64,000 bases of DNA, taken from positions 2,754,001 to 2,818,000 of the forward strand of contig NZ_AP025226.1 in NCBI RefSeq assembly GCF_020886315.1, given 5' to 3'. The position numbers and the translations under genes were made by a program. The DNA comes from Saccharolobus caldissimus (GTDB taxonomy: Archaea; Thermoproteota; Thermoprotei_A; Sulfolobales; Sulfolobaceae). Every line of letters starts with the position of its first letter. Position 1 is the stretch's first letter. Of the stretch, positions 24,045-33,644 are shown one piece after another. The notes under the pieces were generated by a model. It saw only the letters and a list, made by a program, of their open reading frames with translations. It had not been told where the DNA came from and did no database searches.

Positions 24045-24920
24045 ATGATAGTTATTGAGGCTGAAAACTTAACAAAGAGGTACGGAGATATTGAAGTTCT
24101 TCATGGTTTAACATTCTCGATAGAGGATAAGTCAATTACATTAATTATGGGACCTAATGGTGCAGGAAAATCTACACTTCTCAAAATAATTTCTGGGCTT
24201 ATAAATAAAACTTCAGGATATATTAGCGTATTAGGCGAAGATCCATGGAATAGTAAAAACTTAGTGAGAAAATTGGCAATAATATTAGATAAGCCTTTTC
24301 TTCCCCTTTATCTTACAGTAGGGGATATAATAAAGGAAGTAGCAGAAGAATTTAACTATCCAATTAGCGATGCTAAAAAACTTTTAGAAGAGTTTAATTT
24401 ATCACATTTCATTAAAAATAAGGTTAGAGATTTATCTACTGGTACTAGACAAAAATTACAAATAGTATTTGCATTAATGAAAAACCCAGAAATAATTGTC
24501 GCAGATGAACCTACAGCAAACCTCGATATAACGTCAAGATATGAAGTTTATAACACTTTCATGACATTAAGGGAAAGGATGGGATTAACGGTATTAATAT
24601 CATCTCATATTCCATCTGAGCTCCTAGCCTTCTCAACACACGTTTTAGCAATAAATAATGGTATTCTAAAATTTTTCGGAAAAGTGAATAACTTGTTAAG
24701 GAACGATTTTCTAGAGGAGTTTTATATCACAGTTGATAATGTTAACAGAGCAATTGAAGCACTTAAACGTTTTAAAATCGAAGTTATAGGTAATCAAATA
24801 AAGGTTAGAGGAAATTTAAGCGAGATAATTAATGACTTAATAAATGTAGGGGTTAGAATATTTTACGTAAGAAACTCTATAATAGATAAAAGCATTCAAG
24901 GTGAGATAGGTTGGGAGTGA
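24045..24920 (+). CDS. ABC-2 transporter ATPase
   Basis: 291 residues. Walker A GPNGAGKST (residues 36-44), signature LSTGTRQK near 139, Walker B EIIVADEPTANLD near 157 and H-loop SSHI. The C-terminal 70 residues are the extra domain usual in ABC-2 ATPases. It overlaps the membrane gene at 24911 by 10 bp. With the two membrane proteins and a GH12 enzyme downstream it could form an export system; it may be independent of the enzyme. Confidence 0.85.
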   Translation: MIVIEAENLTKRYGDIEVLHGLTFSIEDKSITLIMGPNGAGKSTLLKIISGLINKTSGYISVLGEDPWNSKNLVRKLAIILDKPFLPLYLTVGDIIKEVAEEFNYPISDAKKLLEEFNLSHFIKNKVRDLSTGTRQKLQIVFALMKNPEIIVADEPTANLDITSRYEVYNTFMTLRERMGLTVLISSHIPSELLAFSTHVLAINNGILKFFGKVNNLLRNDFLEEFYITVDNVNRAIEALKRFKIEVIGNQIKVRGNLSEIINDLINVGVRIFYVRNSIIDKSIQGEIGWE

Positions 24921-25534
24921 TAGGCCTTTTACTTAAATATAGATATAGTGAATATGGTCTATTATCATATGTAGATTTGGAGTTCGCATTTAGTATAAGT
25001 ATAGTAGCAGCCTATAATGTATTTTATCCTAAAATCAGATTGATAAATACGGATCAGCAATTTGGTATCTTTAATTTAATAATTTGGACTATTGGCATAA
25101 TTTTAGCTGTAATAGTAGTTAAGAACATTAGTTTAGGAATAGGTCAGGATCTATTTGACGGTACCATAATAACCTTTATTCAAATGAGAAATAGAAGTAC
25201 AATTTTCCTCATATTATATTTCGTTGATGTATTATTACTAGGTTTGACATTTATTCTAATTTCAGAACTCGTATTTTACTTAGCCTTCTTTAACCCACCG
25301 CTAATATGGATCAATAACTTCCTTTCAGAGTATTTATTCATATGTAATTTATCATATTTAATAGCTATATTAACTAAGAGACCATTTAGAAGTTTCTTTA
25401 TAAGTATTGCAATAATATTATTTTTGGTTAGTTTAGAACTTATTAAGTTAATATATATATTCAATTATTTTTTACCATTAGATTTAATTTTAGTTTATTT
25501 AGCCTATAAATCATTTAAGAGGGCTTCAATATGA
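24911..25534 (+). CDS. ABC-2 membrane subunit
   Basis: 207 residues with about five spans (residues 22-40, 52-72, 94-125, 133-155, 160-200) and few charged residues outside loops. It overlaps the ATPase upstream and the small membrane protein downstream by a few bases, so all three are one translation unit. It is shorter than the usual 250-residue ABC-2 permease and may pair with 25531-25917. Confidence 0.7.
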   Translation: MGVIGLLLKYRYSEYGLLSYVDLEFAFSISIVAAYNVFYPKIRLINTDQQFGIFNLIIWTIGIILAVIVVKNISLGIGQDLFDGTIITFIQMRNRSTIFLILYFVDVLLLGLTFILISELVFYLAFFNPPLIWINNFLSEYLFICNLSYLIAILTKRPFRSFFISIAIILFLVSLELIKLIYIFNYFLPLDLILVYLAYKSFKRASI

Positions 25535-25917
25535 GACTTGGAATAATTTTCATATCAATAGGTATTTTACTAATAGCGTTAGGTGAGATTACATTTCCTT
25601 TAAGTTCAACAGTTTACACTAATGATACATTCATAATACCACCTTGGTATCAAAAGGCGAAAATAACCATAATAACTGGTAATTTTACGTTAATTGAATA
25701 TAATGGCAGTACTAAGACACTAACAGCTGGTAATTCCACAACAGTAAGTAATTTTGTCTTATCCGGAAACGGCAATGCCAGCATCATTCTTGAAGGATAT
25801 AAAATATTTTACAATGGAAAGTATGAAAAATTTGCTATAATTTTTTTAACAATAGGTATTATTCTAGAAATAACAAGACTAATTATACGAAAAGTTAAAA
25901 GGCTCCAGTTCCCTTAG
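25531..25917 (+). CDS. Small two-span membrane protein of the ABC operon
   Basis: 128 residues. A hydrophobic segment at each end (residues 4-22 and 100-117) with a beta-rich, threonine- and asparagine-rich middle (YNGSTKTLTAGNSTTVSNFV) that should be outside. Not recognised; it may be an accessory part of the exporter. Confidence 0.6.
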   Translation: MRLGIIFISIGILLIALGEITFPLSSTVYTNDTFIIPPWYQKAKITIITGNFTLIEYNGSTKTLTAGNSTTVSNFVLSGNGNASIILEGYKIFYNGKYEKFAIIFLTIGIILEITRLIIRKVKRLQFP

Positions 25918-25974
25918 ATAAACCAGATATCCTTAAAATAAACAATTAATACCACAAATCCACTAGTACTTATC

Positions 25975-27018
25975 ATGAAAAAGAATCTTATTAAATATCT
26001 TTTAATTCTATTTATCATTACTTTAATAACAATTACTTTAATAACTCTTAACGTTACAGTTTTCATTCCAATAAGGAATAAGATAATAGAAAAAGTAGTT
26101 GAAGTAAATCTGTTAACCAATTCATCCATTATCTTAACTGGAAGTCCAGAGAACCCTTATAGCTCATCTAATATTGGAAATATAGGTTTAAATACAGACT
26201 TATGGAACCTAGCTAGTAACTCTAAAGGCTCTGTAACTATGATACTAAGAAATAGCGTTCTATATGTTAACGTTAATTTCTCATTAGCCAGATATTTGAA
26301 TAGTCCTACAGTTTTAGGATATCCAGAAATACTCTATGGGATTAACGTATGGGGAGGGGGAATACCAGCTCCAAGCCCTCTATTACCTTTACCCATATCC
26401 TTATACAATATCACTAACGTACAATTGCTGGTAAATTATTCCATAAGAGATATTAATACGCCAATTGACTTCGCTTATGATATATGGATAGTTAAGAACG
26501 TTACTACTTCTGGAGCAACTCATGGAGATATTGAAATGATGATATGGCTATATCACACTAATGGCATAGTCCCCGCTGGAAATTACATAACATCAATTAA
26601 TTTACCTATATTTATTAATGGAAGCGAGGTTAACGCAAATTGGAATATATATGTATATAATGGAAGCGGAGATTCGTGGACGATAATCACCTTTGAATTG
26701 AATAATCCAATAAGTGCAGGATCGGTAAGTCTTAATTTAGGTAACTTTACAAAAGAATTAACGCATGTCTTATCTACCTTCCTCAATTGGAACGAAAACT
26801 ATATACTAAACCTAAAGATGGAAACTATAGACTTAGGCTCAGAGTTTAGACAAAACACATTTGGAGGTGCAATTTATAGTTATACGATATATGCGTATAA
26901 GATAGAAATTATAAATAACGTTATTGAAAACGCGTCACTAAATGAGATTTTGACACAATATTTATATAATGTAGTAGTTGTAATACTACCTAAAAGCCAA
27001 AATTATATGCTATTGTAA
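25975..27018 (+). CDS. Membrane-anchored GH12 endoglucanase-like protein
   Basis: 347 residues with an N-terminal signal anchor (residues 7-32). The GH12 jelly-roll is clear: GYPEILYGINVWGG near 115, FAYDIWIVKN near 166, the nucleophile E187 in GDIEMMIWLY and the acid/base E290 in DLGSEFRQNT. GH12 enzymes of Saccharolobus act on soluble beta-1,4-glucans outside the cell at low pH. Many N-x-S/T sites fit a glycosylated surface protein. The last 30 residues (after NNVIENA) do not match the fold and may be added sequence. It lies 57 bp after the ABC operon with a possible promoter of its own. Confidence 0.82.
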   Translation: MKKNLIKYLLILFIITLITITLITLNVTVFIPIRNKIIEKVVEVNLLTNSSIILTGSPENPYSSSNIGNIGLNTDLWNLASNSKGSVTMILRNSVLYVNVNFSLARYLNSPTVLGYPEILYGINVWGGGIPAPSPLLPLPISLYNITNVQLLVNYSIRDINTPIDFAYDIWIVKNVTTSGATHGDIEMMIWLYHTNGIVPAGNYITSINLPIFINGSEVNANWNIYVYNGSGDSWTIITFELNNPISAGSVSLNLGNFTKELTHVLSTFLNWNENYILNLKMETIDLGSEFRQNTFGGAIYSYTIYAYKIEIINNVIENASLNEILTQYLYNVVVVILPKSQNYMLL

Positions 27019-27328
27019 TGAAATATGGTTATATACTTTTCAAAAATTATACTTATATTTCCTTCTAAATTTTTTAACAAATCATTTTTACGTCTGATAA
27101 ATACAATTATCTTTTAGAATATAAGGGCTATAATTAGAAAGTATTTATAATTATAATATCGGGTTTAAATAAAGGCTCAAACCTATAGAGATATATAGTA
27201 AAATATAAGTAAACTCTCAAATTTAACTTTTTATCTTTGTATAAGGTAACTTGTTAATCTTCTCATTAGCTGTCGTTATCTGATTACCTTTTTAAAAATT
27301 TATTTACTCTTAACAGAATTTTTTATTC

Positions 27329-28393
27329 ATGAGAAAAATAGGCGTAGCAGTTGTAGGATTAGGAGTAATAGGAAAGGTTCATGTTAAAGCCTTAAAAGAA
27401 TTAGAGAAAGAGACGGAATACGTTAAACTAGTAGCCGTAGTAGATCAGATAAGCGCTTTAGCGGAAGATATAGCAAAACAGTACGGGGTTATTCCATATT
27501 CTACGATAGATGACGCACTAAGGAATCCAGAAATAGACGTGATAACTATAGCTACACCGTCTTATTTACATTCTCCTCAAGCAATCCTAGCCATGGAGTA
27601 TGGGAAGAACGTTATAACAGAGAAACCTATGGCAACTACCTTAGCTGGAGCTAAAGAAATGATAAAAAAAGCAGAAAAGAATGGAGTTAAATTAGGTGTC
27701 ATATTTCAAGAAAGATATTCCCCCGATATTAGGAAATTAAAGTATGAAATAATAGATAAATTAGGTAAATTATATTTGTTAGAAGCAGAACTAAAATGGT
27801 ATAGAGATGAAAAAGAGTACTATTTAAGGGACGAGATTGCTAGAAGTTGGAGAGGCATGTGGAACACTGAAGGAGGAGGAGTTCTCACAAATCAAGGAAT
27901 TCATACTATCGATTTATTATTATGGTTAGGTGGAGAAGTTGAAGAAGTTTCTGGCTTTATTGATAATTTAACACATCCCTCAATAGAAGTTGAGGATACT
28001 GCAGTAGCGATATTTAAGTTTAAAAATAGGGCCTTAGGTACCATGTCTCAAACAGTATCCATGAGACCTAAAAAGTATCAAAATAGAAAGATAAGAATTT
28101 ACGGTGATAGAGGATACGCGGAAATAATAGATAGGCAGATAGCTTCAGTAAGAATTGAAGGGAATGAGGAAATGGGAAGTAGTGTATTAAGCAAAAGTGA
28201 TACGATTTCGCAGGACACTGACTTACATAAGGAATTGTTTAAAGACTTTCTTAAGGCATTAAGTGAAGAAAGAAATTTCCCAATAGACGGTAAAGAAGGC
28301 ATTAAAAGTTTAGAAGTTATAAAGGCTATCTATTTATCCTCAATGAACAGACAAGTTATAAAATTACCTCTAGAAGTTAATATTGTAATATAA
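27329..28393 (+). CDS. Gfo/Idh/MocA oxidoreductase 1
   Basis: 354 residues. Rossmann loop GLGVIG at residues 11-16, the family EKP motif in ITEKPMATTL near 96 and the catalytic region GGGVLTNQGIHTIDLLLW near 187, with His in the DxxxH-type position. Members oxidise or epimerise sugar hydroxyls with NAD(P). TATA-like TTTTTAAAAATTTA lies 35 bp upstream. Convergent with the TIM-barrel gene at 28415 with 21 bp between. One of four paralogs in this window. Confidence 0.88.
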   Translation: MRKIGVAVVGLGVIGKVHVKALKELEKETEYVKLVAVVDQISALAEDIAKQYGVIPYSTIDDALRNPEIDVITIATPSYLHSPQAILAMEYGKNVITEKPMATTLAGAKEMIKKAEKNGVKLGVIFQERYSPDIRKLKYEIIDKLGKLYLLEAELKWYRDEKEYYLRDEIARSWRGMWNTEGGGVLTNQGIHTIDLLLWLGGEVEEVSGFIDNLTHPSIEVEDTAVAIFKFKNRALGTMSQTVSMRPKKYQNRKIRIYGDRGYAEIIDRQIASVRIEGNEEMGSSVLSKSDTISQDTDLHKELFKDFLKALSEERNFPIDGKEGIKSLEVIKAIYLSSMNRQVIKLPLEVNIVI

Positions 28394-28414
28394 AAATAAT
28401 AATTTTTAATATTT

Positions 28415-29125
28415 TTATAGTCCACTAATAATTCCCCTTACGAAGTCTAAAGACTTAGCTATTCCATTTATGGGATCCTCTGGATTAGGTTCATATTCTA
28501 TCATAATTGGTATTCCATCTAGCAATTTAAGTTCCTTAAGTTTCCTGAAAAATGATCTTATATCTAATATACCAGTTCCCACAATTACATCATTCCCTTT
28601 TGCATCAATATCTTTCAAATGTATATCATAAACTCTTTCCCTAAGAGTTTCTATAGCCTCTATGGGATTCTCGCCATATCTAGCTAGATGAGCCAAATCT
28701 AAACACATTCCCACTCTAAAATCTAAGTTTTTAATTGCTTGATATATCTTTTTAAAAGATCCCCATCTGTGAAATGGTCCATGATTATGAATACCTATTT
28801 TTATATCATATTGTTTTGCGAGATCACTTACTAATTCTAGAGAATCTTCATCTGGGTCTGCAGTAATTACTTCAATGCCAGCTTTTCGCGCAAAATCGAA
28901 AATCGCATCTAATTCCTTTTCATTTTTACTTAAATGGTTTACTCCATGAGCTATTAACCTTAAATTATATTTTTCATGGAGAGAACGAACTTTATTGATA
29001 TCCTCATTTATAGGTAAATGCCTAGGATAAGCCTCTACATAATTTATTCCTAATTTAGAGATTGTTTCTAACGCCTTTTCATAACTCATTTTTCTAAGGG
29101 AGTAGCTTTGTAAACCTAATTTCAT
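28415..29125 (-). CDS. Xylose-isomerase-like TIM-barrel protein 1
   Basis: 236 residues. Metal ligands expected for the sugar phosphate isomerase/epimerase family are present: H in GIHNHGPFH, D in GMCLDLAHLA, H in VYDIHLKDID and E in MIEYEPNPE. The family includes epimerases, isomerases, dehydratases and lyases acting on keto-sugars. The N-terminus is short (MKLGLQSYSLRKM). It stands next to a Gfo/Idh/MocA gene, a pairing typical of inositol and keto-glycoside pathways. Confidence 0.85.
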   Translation of the reverse strand: MKLGLQSYSLRKMSYEKALETISKLGINYVEAYPRHLPINEDINKVRSLHEKYNLRLIAHGVNHLSKNEKELDAIFDFARKAGIEVITADPDEDSLELVSDLAKQYDIKIGIHNHGPFHRWGSFKKIYQAIKNLDFRVGMCLDLAHLARYGENPIEAIETLRERVYDIHLKDIDAKGNDVIVGTGILDIRSFFRKLKELKLLDGIPIMIEYEPNPEDPINGIAKSLDFVRGIISGL

Positions 29126-29170
29126 TACTTTAACCTTATTATCTCAATATTAAAGCTTTATTCTCGTATC

Positions 29171-29260
29171 TGCTTCGCAGTTACTTCAATTTTTATCAAG
29201 GCTGACGTTAAACTTACTTTTTGATTTAACGCTTGATTTTGAATTTAAAAAATTCAATAA
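29171..29260 (+). repeat. Dispersed repeat shared with 43333
   Basis: TTACTTCAATTTTTATCAAG, then GATTTAACGCTTGATTTTGA and ATTTAAAAAATTCAATAA match 43345-43421 at about 70 percent. The remainder of 29261-29554 is AT-rich, with a promoter-like TATTTTTATT near 29523. Confidence 0.45.
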
Positions 29261-29554
29261 ACTTAACATCTAATAACAAGAAAATTGAAGAATTATATAA
29301 GGTCTCTCACATGTAGAATTTTATTATAATTAAGTCAAGGAGATTAACAATTTACAACTATATAAACTTTATCTTGACATTTAAAGGTAAGATATATAAA
29401 TAATGTCTCAACCTTAACTTTCCAACTAACACATAATAAATGTTTATTGTGTTAAACGGAATTTAAATTATATAATTTAATTATAAGATTATTTAAAATA
29501 CGCATAGATAATAGTTAATATATTTTTATTTATTCCTTATTTCATATCTACCAT

Positions 29555-31357
29555 ATGGAAGACCTTAAATTAGCCACTTATATAACTGCTCATAGTGTTG
29601 TAAAAATACTCAAAAATGAACAATTTATGATAGAAAAATTGAGAAAACTTTTTAAAGAAATTGGAGTTATAAAATTGTATATAGAAAATTATAGAGATGG
29701 TTTACTTCTCTCTGTTGAGGAAATAACTAAAGCAAAAAGACTTTTTGATAAAGATTTTGAAGTTTCTGGAGGAGTAGCAATAGGAACTTGGGGAGAAGGA
29801 TGGGGAGAAAAGCAATCTTTAGGGTTTAACGTAACTTGTATCTCAGACGATAAAAATAAGGAGCTTATTTCTAAAGTTATGTCTCAGCAAGCAGAAGTTT
29901 TTGATGAGATAATAATAGATGACTTTTGGGCTAATTGGTGCTATTCTGAACGCGACATAAAACTTTTTAATAAAAAATTTGGTTTTAATTTTACTAAAGA
30001 TAGATTTATAAGGAGTGTAAATAGCGATCCAACATTAAATGCTTTATGGAGCATTTATTCCGCCGATTTACTCTCTTATGTGTCAGCTAATTTTGTAATT
30101 AACCCAGCAAGAAATGTAAATAAAAATGTAAAAATAATATTAAAAGTTGCTGAATGGAGAGAAGATTTCTATCATAGGGGAATAATGTTAGATAAAATGA
30201 AAGAATTATTTGACTATATTTATGTAGGTACCGAGTCTAGGGAAGGTGCTTCAAAATATGGTTCGTTTTATATTGTAAATTTCGTTAAATCATTAGTTGA
30301 GAATAAACTACTAGGAGCTTGGTTTGATCAAGGTAATGGATATAATTGGTCTCTACCAACTTCTATTACTTCATTTTTACAACAAGCTTGGTTTAGTGCG
30401 TTAAGTCCAGTAAAGGAAATTACATTATTCCATGCTCTATCGCTTCTTGAGTATGAAGAACTAACTAATGCATTAAAAAATGAATTACCTAAAATAAGGA
30501 ATATCAGAGGGCAAATTGAGGGCTTACCTTTAGGGATAAAAGTCATTCCCTTACAACCTATAATACCTAATAGTTCTGATAGGTACATCGAAGATTATTT
30601 AGGAATAATAGGCATTCCTTTAATACCTTCTAATGAAATAAATGAGGGAGATTACGTATTAGTTAATGAAACATTAATAAGACAAGGAGACATATTTAGC
30701 TTGATTGAAAAGAAAGTTAATTTATTAATAACTTCTGCAGCTTCTCAATTGCTAGCTAACGGAATATTAGGGGATGAAGGAATTAAGTTGTTAGGGTTAG
30801 ATAACTCTAAGCCCATAATAAGGCGAGTAATAGAGGGGAAGGCTTTTATAAAGGATGGAAGATATTTCTCAAATGAACATAGGAGACAAAGAGGATTCCC
30901 TATAGGTCCTATATTTAATCTTAAGCAAGGGGATATTATACTAGGGATTTCTAATGGCAAAAGAGTTTTCCCTGCTATTTATAGGACTAAATACAAAGAT
31001 TCTATAATTTATGTGTTATCTGTTACTAAGTTCATTCCTTATTTAGTTGACTACTATCCAGAAATTGTTAGGCAAAGCATACGTGATATATTTTATGAGT
31101 ATATAGGATTCTCTATAGAGAGCAGTAATAATTTAGGCTATGTCTCATTAATACCTTTCATATATTCCAAAACATATAGTGTAATAATTATTAACATGAA
31201 TGATTTTGATACGGAATTTTGGTTAAAAGTAAGTAAAGATTATAATATATTTGGTAATAGTATAGATAATAAAATTGAAGAAATGGATAAATATAATAAA
31301 GTTAAAATAAGATTAAAGAAGAATGAAATATTAAAATTGGAAATAAATAAGAGTTAA
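29555..31357 (+). CDS. Putative glycosidase-like TIM-barrel protein, family unassigned
   Basis: 600 residues. The N-terminal 270 residues look like a TIM barrel: IKLYIENYRDGL, VSGGVAIGTWGEGWG, and FDEIIIDDFWANW near 130, where a DD-x-W sits at a strand end as in retaining hydrolases; YIYVGTESR and GAWFDQGNG near 250 follow. Residues 300-500 look like a glutamine-amidotransferase-fold domain and the last 100 like a beta-sandwich, which is the order of GH42-type beta-galactosidases. No exact family is recognised. Soluble, no signal peptide, between an oxidation module and an oligosaccharide transporter, so cytoplasmic hydrolysis of imported sugars is likely. Confidence 0.5.
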   Translation: MEDLKLATYITAHSVVKILKNEQFMIEKLRKLFKEIGVIKLYIENYRDGLLLSVEEITKAKRLFDKDFEVSGGVAIGTWGEGWGEKQSLGFNVTCISDDKNKELISKVMSQQAEVFDEIIIDDFWANWCYSERDIKLFNKKFGFNFTKDRFIRSVNSDPTLNALWSIYSADLLSYVSANFVINPARNVNKNVKIILKVAEWREDFYHRGIMLDKMKELFDYIYVGTESREGASKYGSFYIVNFVKSLVENKLLGAWFDQGNGYNWSLPTSITSFLQQAWFSALSPVKEITLFHALSLLEYEELTNALKNELPKIRNIRGQIEGLPLGIKVIPLQPIIPNSSDRYIEDYLGIIGIPLIPSNEINEGDYVLVNETLIRQGDIFSLIEKKVNLLITSAASQLLANGILGDEGIKLLGLDNSKPIIRRVIEGKAFIKDGRYFSNEHRRQRGFPIGPIFNLKQGDIILGISNGKRVFPAIYRTKYKDSIIYVLSVTKFIPYLVDYYPEIVRQSIRDIFYEYIGFSIESSNNLGYVSLIPFIYSKTYSVIIINMNDFDTEFWLKVSKDYNIFGNSIDNKIEEMDKYNKVKIRLKKNEILKLEINKS

Positions 31358-31620
31358 GATATAAGATTAATTGTAATTTATTCATTTAATATATTATAAT
31401 TTAATATAAATTGAAGAATCTCATTATAATGTAGTTTATATTTTCTAGATAAATTGATAGCTTAGCTCTTGTTATAAATTTCATAATATCTAACATGCGT
31501 TTATTGGCATAGAATTAAAAGATTTTAAAAATATTAAAAAATAAACATTTAACTAACCTAATAGGCAGTTGTATTTAATATTTATATATTAGAATTAAGG
31601 TGTTTTTATTTGGGGATATA

Positions 31621-32652
31621 ATGAGGAAAGATTATCTTATTAAAAGAGGCATTTACTATATTATAGTCTGGTTTGTAGGAATTACAATAGATTTTATTCT
31701 TCCACGATTAATTCCTGGTAATGTACTTGGTAGTATAATCCTTGGAAGAATCGGAGGGAATTTAAGCGCATATGGACAAAACGTTCAACAAGAGATAGAG
31801 GTCTTAGTTCAACAATTAGGTCTTTCTCAATACTATCATACACCTTTATACATACAATATTTCGATTATTTAAAGGAGATAATTAGGCTAAACTTTGGCC
31901 CTTCTTTAACTGAATTTCCAGTTGCTGTCGGTACTATAATTGCTGAGGCTGCTCCTTGGACTTTTGGAATAGTTATTCCAGCGGTTGTAGCTTCATTTTT
32001 TATCGGTAATTTGTTAGGTAGATTTGCTGCCTTAGCTAGGGGTACGGTAAAAGATTATGCAATTTTAGGATTAACTATGTTTTTATATACTTTTCCAGTC
32101 TTTGTTACTGGAGAAATATTAATAGAATTTTTAGCTGTAGATTTACATATCTTTCCTACGGGTGGACAGTATAATACATTCGTTTTTCTTAAGCCTACTT
32201 TAAGTTTACCTTTTGTGTGGTCAGTAATTTATCATGCAATATTACCAGTATCAACTTTAATCTTGTTTTCATTAGCAGGATGGATAATTGGGATGAGGAA
32301 TAATATGATTCCCATTCTACAGGAGGATTATATGAATTATTATAGATTAATGGGAGTTTCAGAAAGAGAGATTTCGAATAAAGCATATAGATTAGCTTTA
32401 CTTCCAAACTTTACTAGTTTTTCAATTGCTTTAGGGTATTCAGTTTTAGGAGCTGTTGCAATAGAATATTTATTTAATTATGCTGGATTAGGTTATTATT
32501 TTAACCAGGCTATTACTGGATTAGATTACCCATTACTAAATGGAATATTCTTTATGTTAGTTACAGCAATGGTACTAAGTAATTTCGTTGCTGATATAGT
32601 TTACGGAATAATTGATCCTAGAACAAGCCATGAAGAAACAGAGGGTGTTTAA
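31621..32652 (+). CDS. Opp/Dpp-type ABC permease 1 (DppB-like)
   Basis: 343 residues from ATG 31621; a frame start at 31600 would add seven residues, but a TATA-like TTTATATATT near 31579 and GGGGAT at 31612 favour 31621. Six spans; the EAA loop is YRLMGVSEREISNKAYRLAL near 245. In Sulfolobales this transporter class carries oligosaccharides such as cellobiose and maltodextrins as well as peptides. First gene of a five-gene uptake unit ending at 37728. Confidence 0.85.
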   Translation: MRKDYLIKRGIYYIIVWFVGITIDFILPRLIPGNVLGSIILGRIGGNLSAYGQNVQQEIEVLVQQLGLSQYYHTPLYIQYFDYLKEIIRLNFGPSLTEFPVAVGTIIAEAAPWTFGIVIPAVVASFFIGNLLGRFAALARGTVKDYAILGLTMFLYTFPVFVTGEILIEFLAVDLHIFPTGGQYNTFVFLKPTLSLPFVWSVIYHAILPVSTLILFSLAGWIIGMRNNMIPILQEDYMNYYRLMGVSEREISNKAYRLALLPNFTSFSIALGYSVLGAVAIEYLFNYAGLGYYFNQAITGLDYPLLNGIFFMLVTAMVLSNFVADIVYGIIDPRTSHEETEGV

Positions 32653-32654
32653 AC

Positions 32655-33644
32655 ATGGCTCAGAGAAAACTCGGAATATTTAGTGTAAATATTAGGATAG
32701 ATAAATATAGCCCATTTTATAATCTCTTACAAGGAATATGGGAGCAGAAAGTAGCTAGAGTGGGATTGTATATATTATTAGCGATAATTATATTTTCTTT
32801 AATAGGAGTCTTTTACACCCCTTATAATCCTGCATCTACACAATTTCCTAGGGACTTACCTCCTTCTCCTCAACATTTATTGGGAACTGATGATTATGGA
32901 CACGATATATTTTCTCAGTTATTAGTAGGTGGATTTCCAGTGATAGGTGTAGGATTATTAACTGGACTAATAGGTACTCTCATAGCAATACTAGTTGGAG
33001 TGACTGCTGGGCTTTATGCTGATACTCTAATAGATAGAATATTAAGTGGTATTACTCAAATATTTCTAATAATACCTGGTATACTAATAATAGAGTTAAT
33101 AGGTGCTTATTTAGGAGCTGTGCAGATTAAATTAGGATACTTGACTATTCTTCTTGCACTATCCACTACAGGATGGGCCTGGGGTGCAAGAGTGCTTAGA
33201 TCTTTAGTCCTATCATTAAGAAGAAGAGAATATATACTTTCGTCAGAACTAGTTGGAGAATCAAAATTCAGCATAATTTTCAGACAAATCATACCTAATA
33301 ATTTACCATTTATCGCGTCTAATTTCTTCTTTACAGCAATTTACGGAATTACGGGATTTACATTCATCTACTATTTTGGTTTAGGAAGTCTAACACAGAT
33401 AAATTGGGGAACTATGTTGTATTGGTCACTAGGCGGAGAGGCTTACTTAAGGGGATTGTGGTGGTGGTATATTCCACCTGGATTAATGATAGGCCTAGTA
33501 GCGTTTTCATTTGCTTTAATAAATATAGGTATTGATAGAGTAGCTAATCCTAGACTTAGGGTATGGGATATTAAGAAATATAAAAAACAATTGGAGAAAA
33601 TAAGGAAAAAAGAGGAGGAGGCTGAAGTTAAATGGCAGATGTAG
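32655..33644 (+). CDS. Opp/Dpp-type ABC permease 2 (DppC-like)
   Basis: 329 residues, six spans. The N-terminal hallmark of OppC/DppC proteins, HLLGTDDYGHDIFSQLLVGG, is at residues 73-92; the EAA loop is ELVGESKFSIIFRQIIPNN near 197. The gene starts two bases after the DppB-like gene stops and overlaps the next ATPase gene by 13 bp, so the unit is tightly coupled. Confidence 0.88.
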   Translation: MAQRKLGIFSVNIRIDKYSPFYNLLQGIWEQKVARVGLYILLAIIIFSLIGVFYTPYNPASTQFPRDLPPSPQHLLGTDDYGHDIFSQLLVGGFPVIGVGLLTGLIGTLIAILVGVTAGLYADTLIDRILSGITQIFLIIPGILIIELIGAYLGAVQIKLGYLTILLALSTTGWAWGARVLRSLVLSLRRREYILSSELVGESKFSIIFRQIIPNNLPFIASNFFFTAIYGITGFTFIYYFGLGSLTQINWGTMLYWSLGGEAYLRGLWWWYIPPGLMIGLVAFSFALINIGIDRVANPRLRVWDIKKYKKQLEKIRKKEEEAEVKWQM

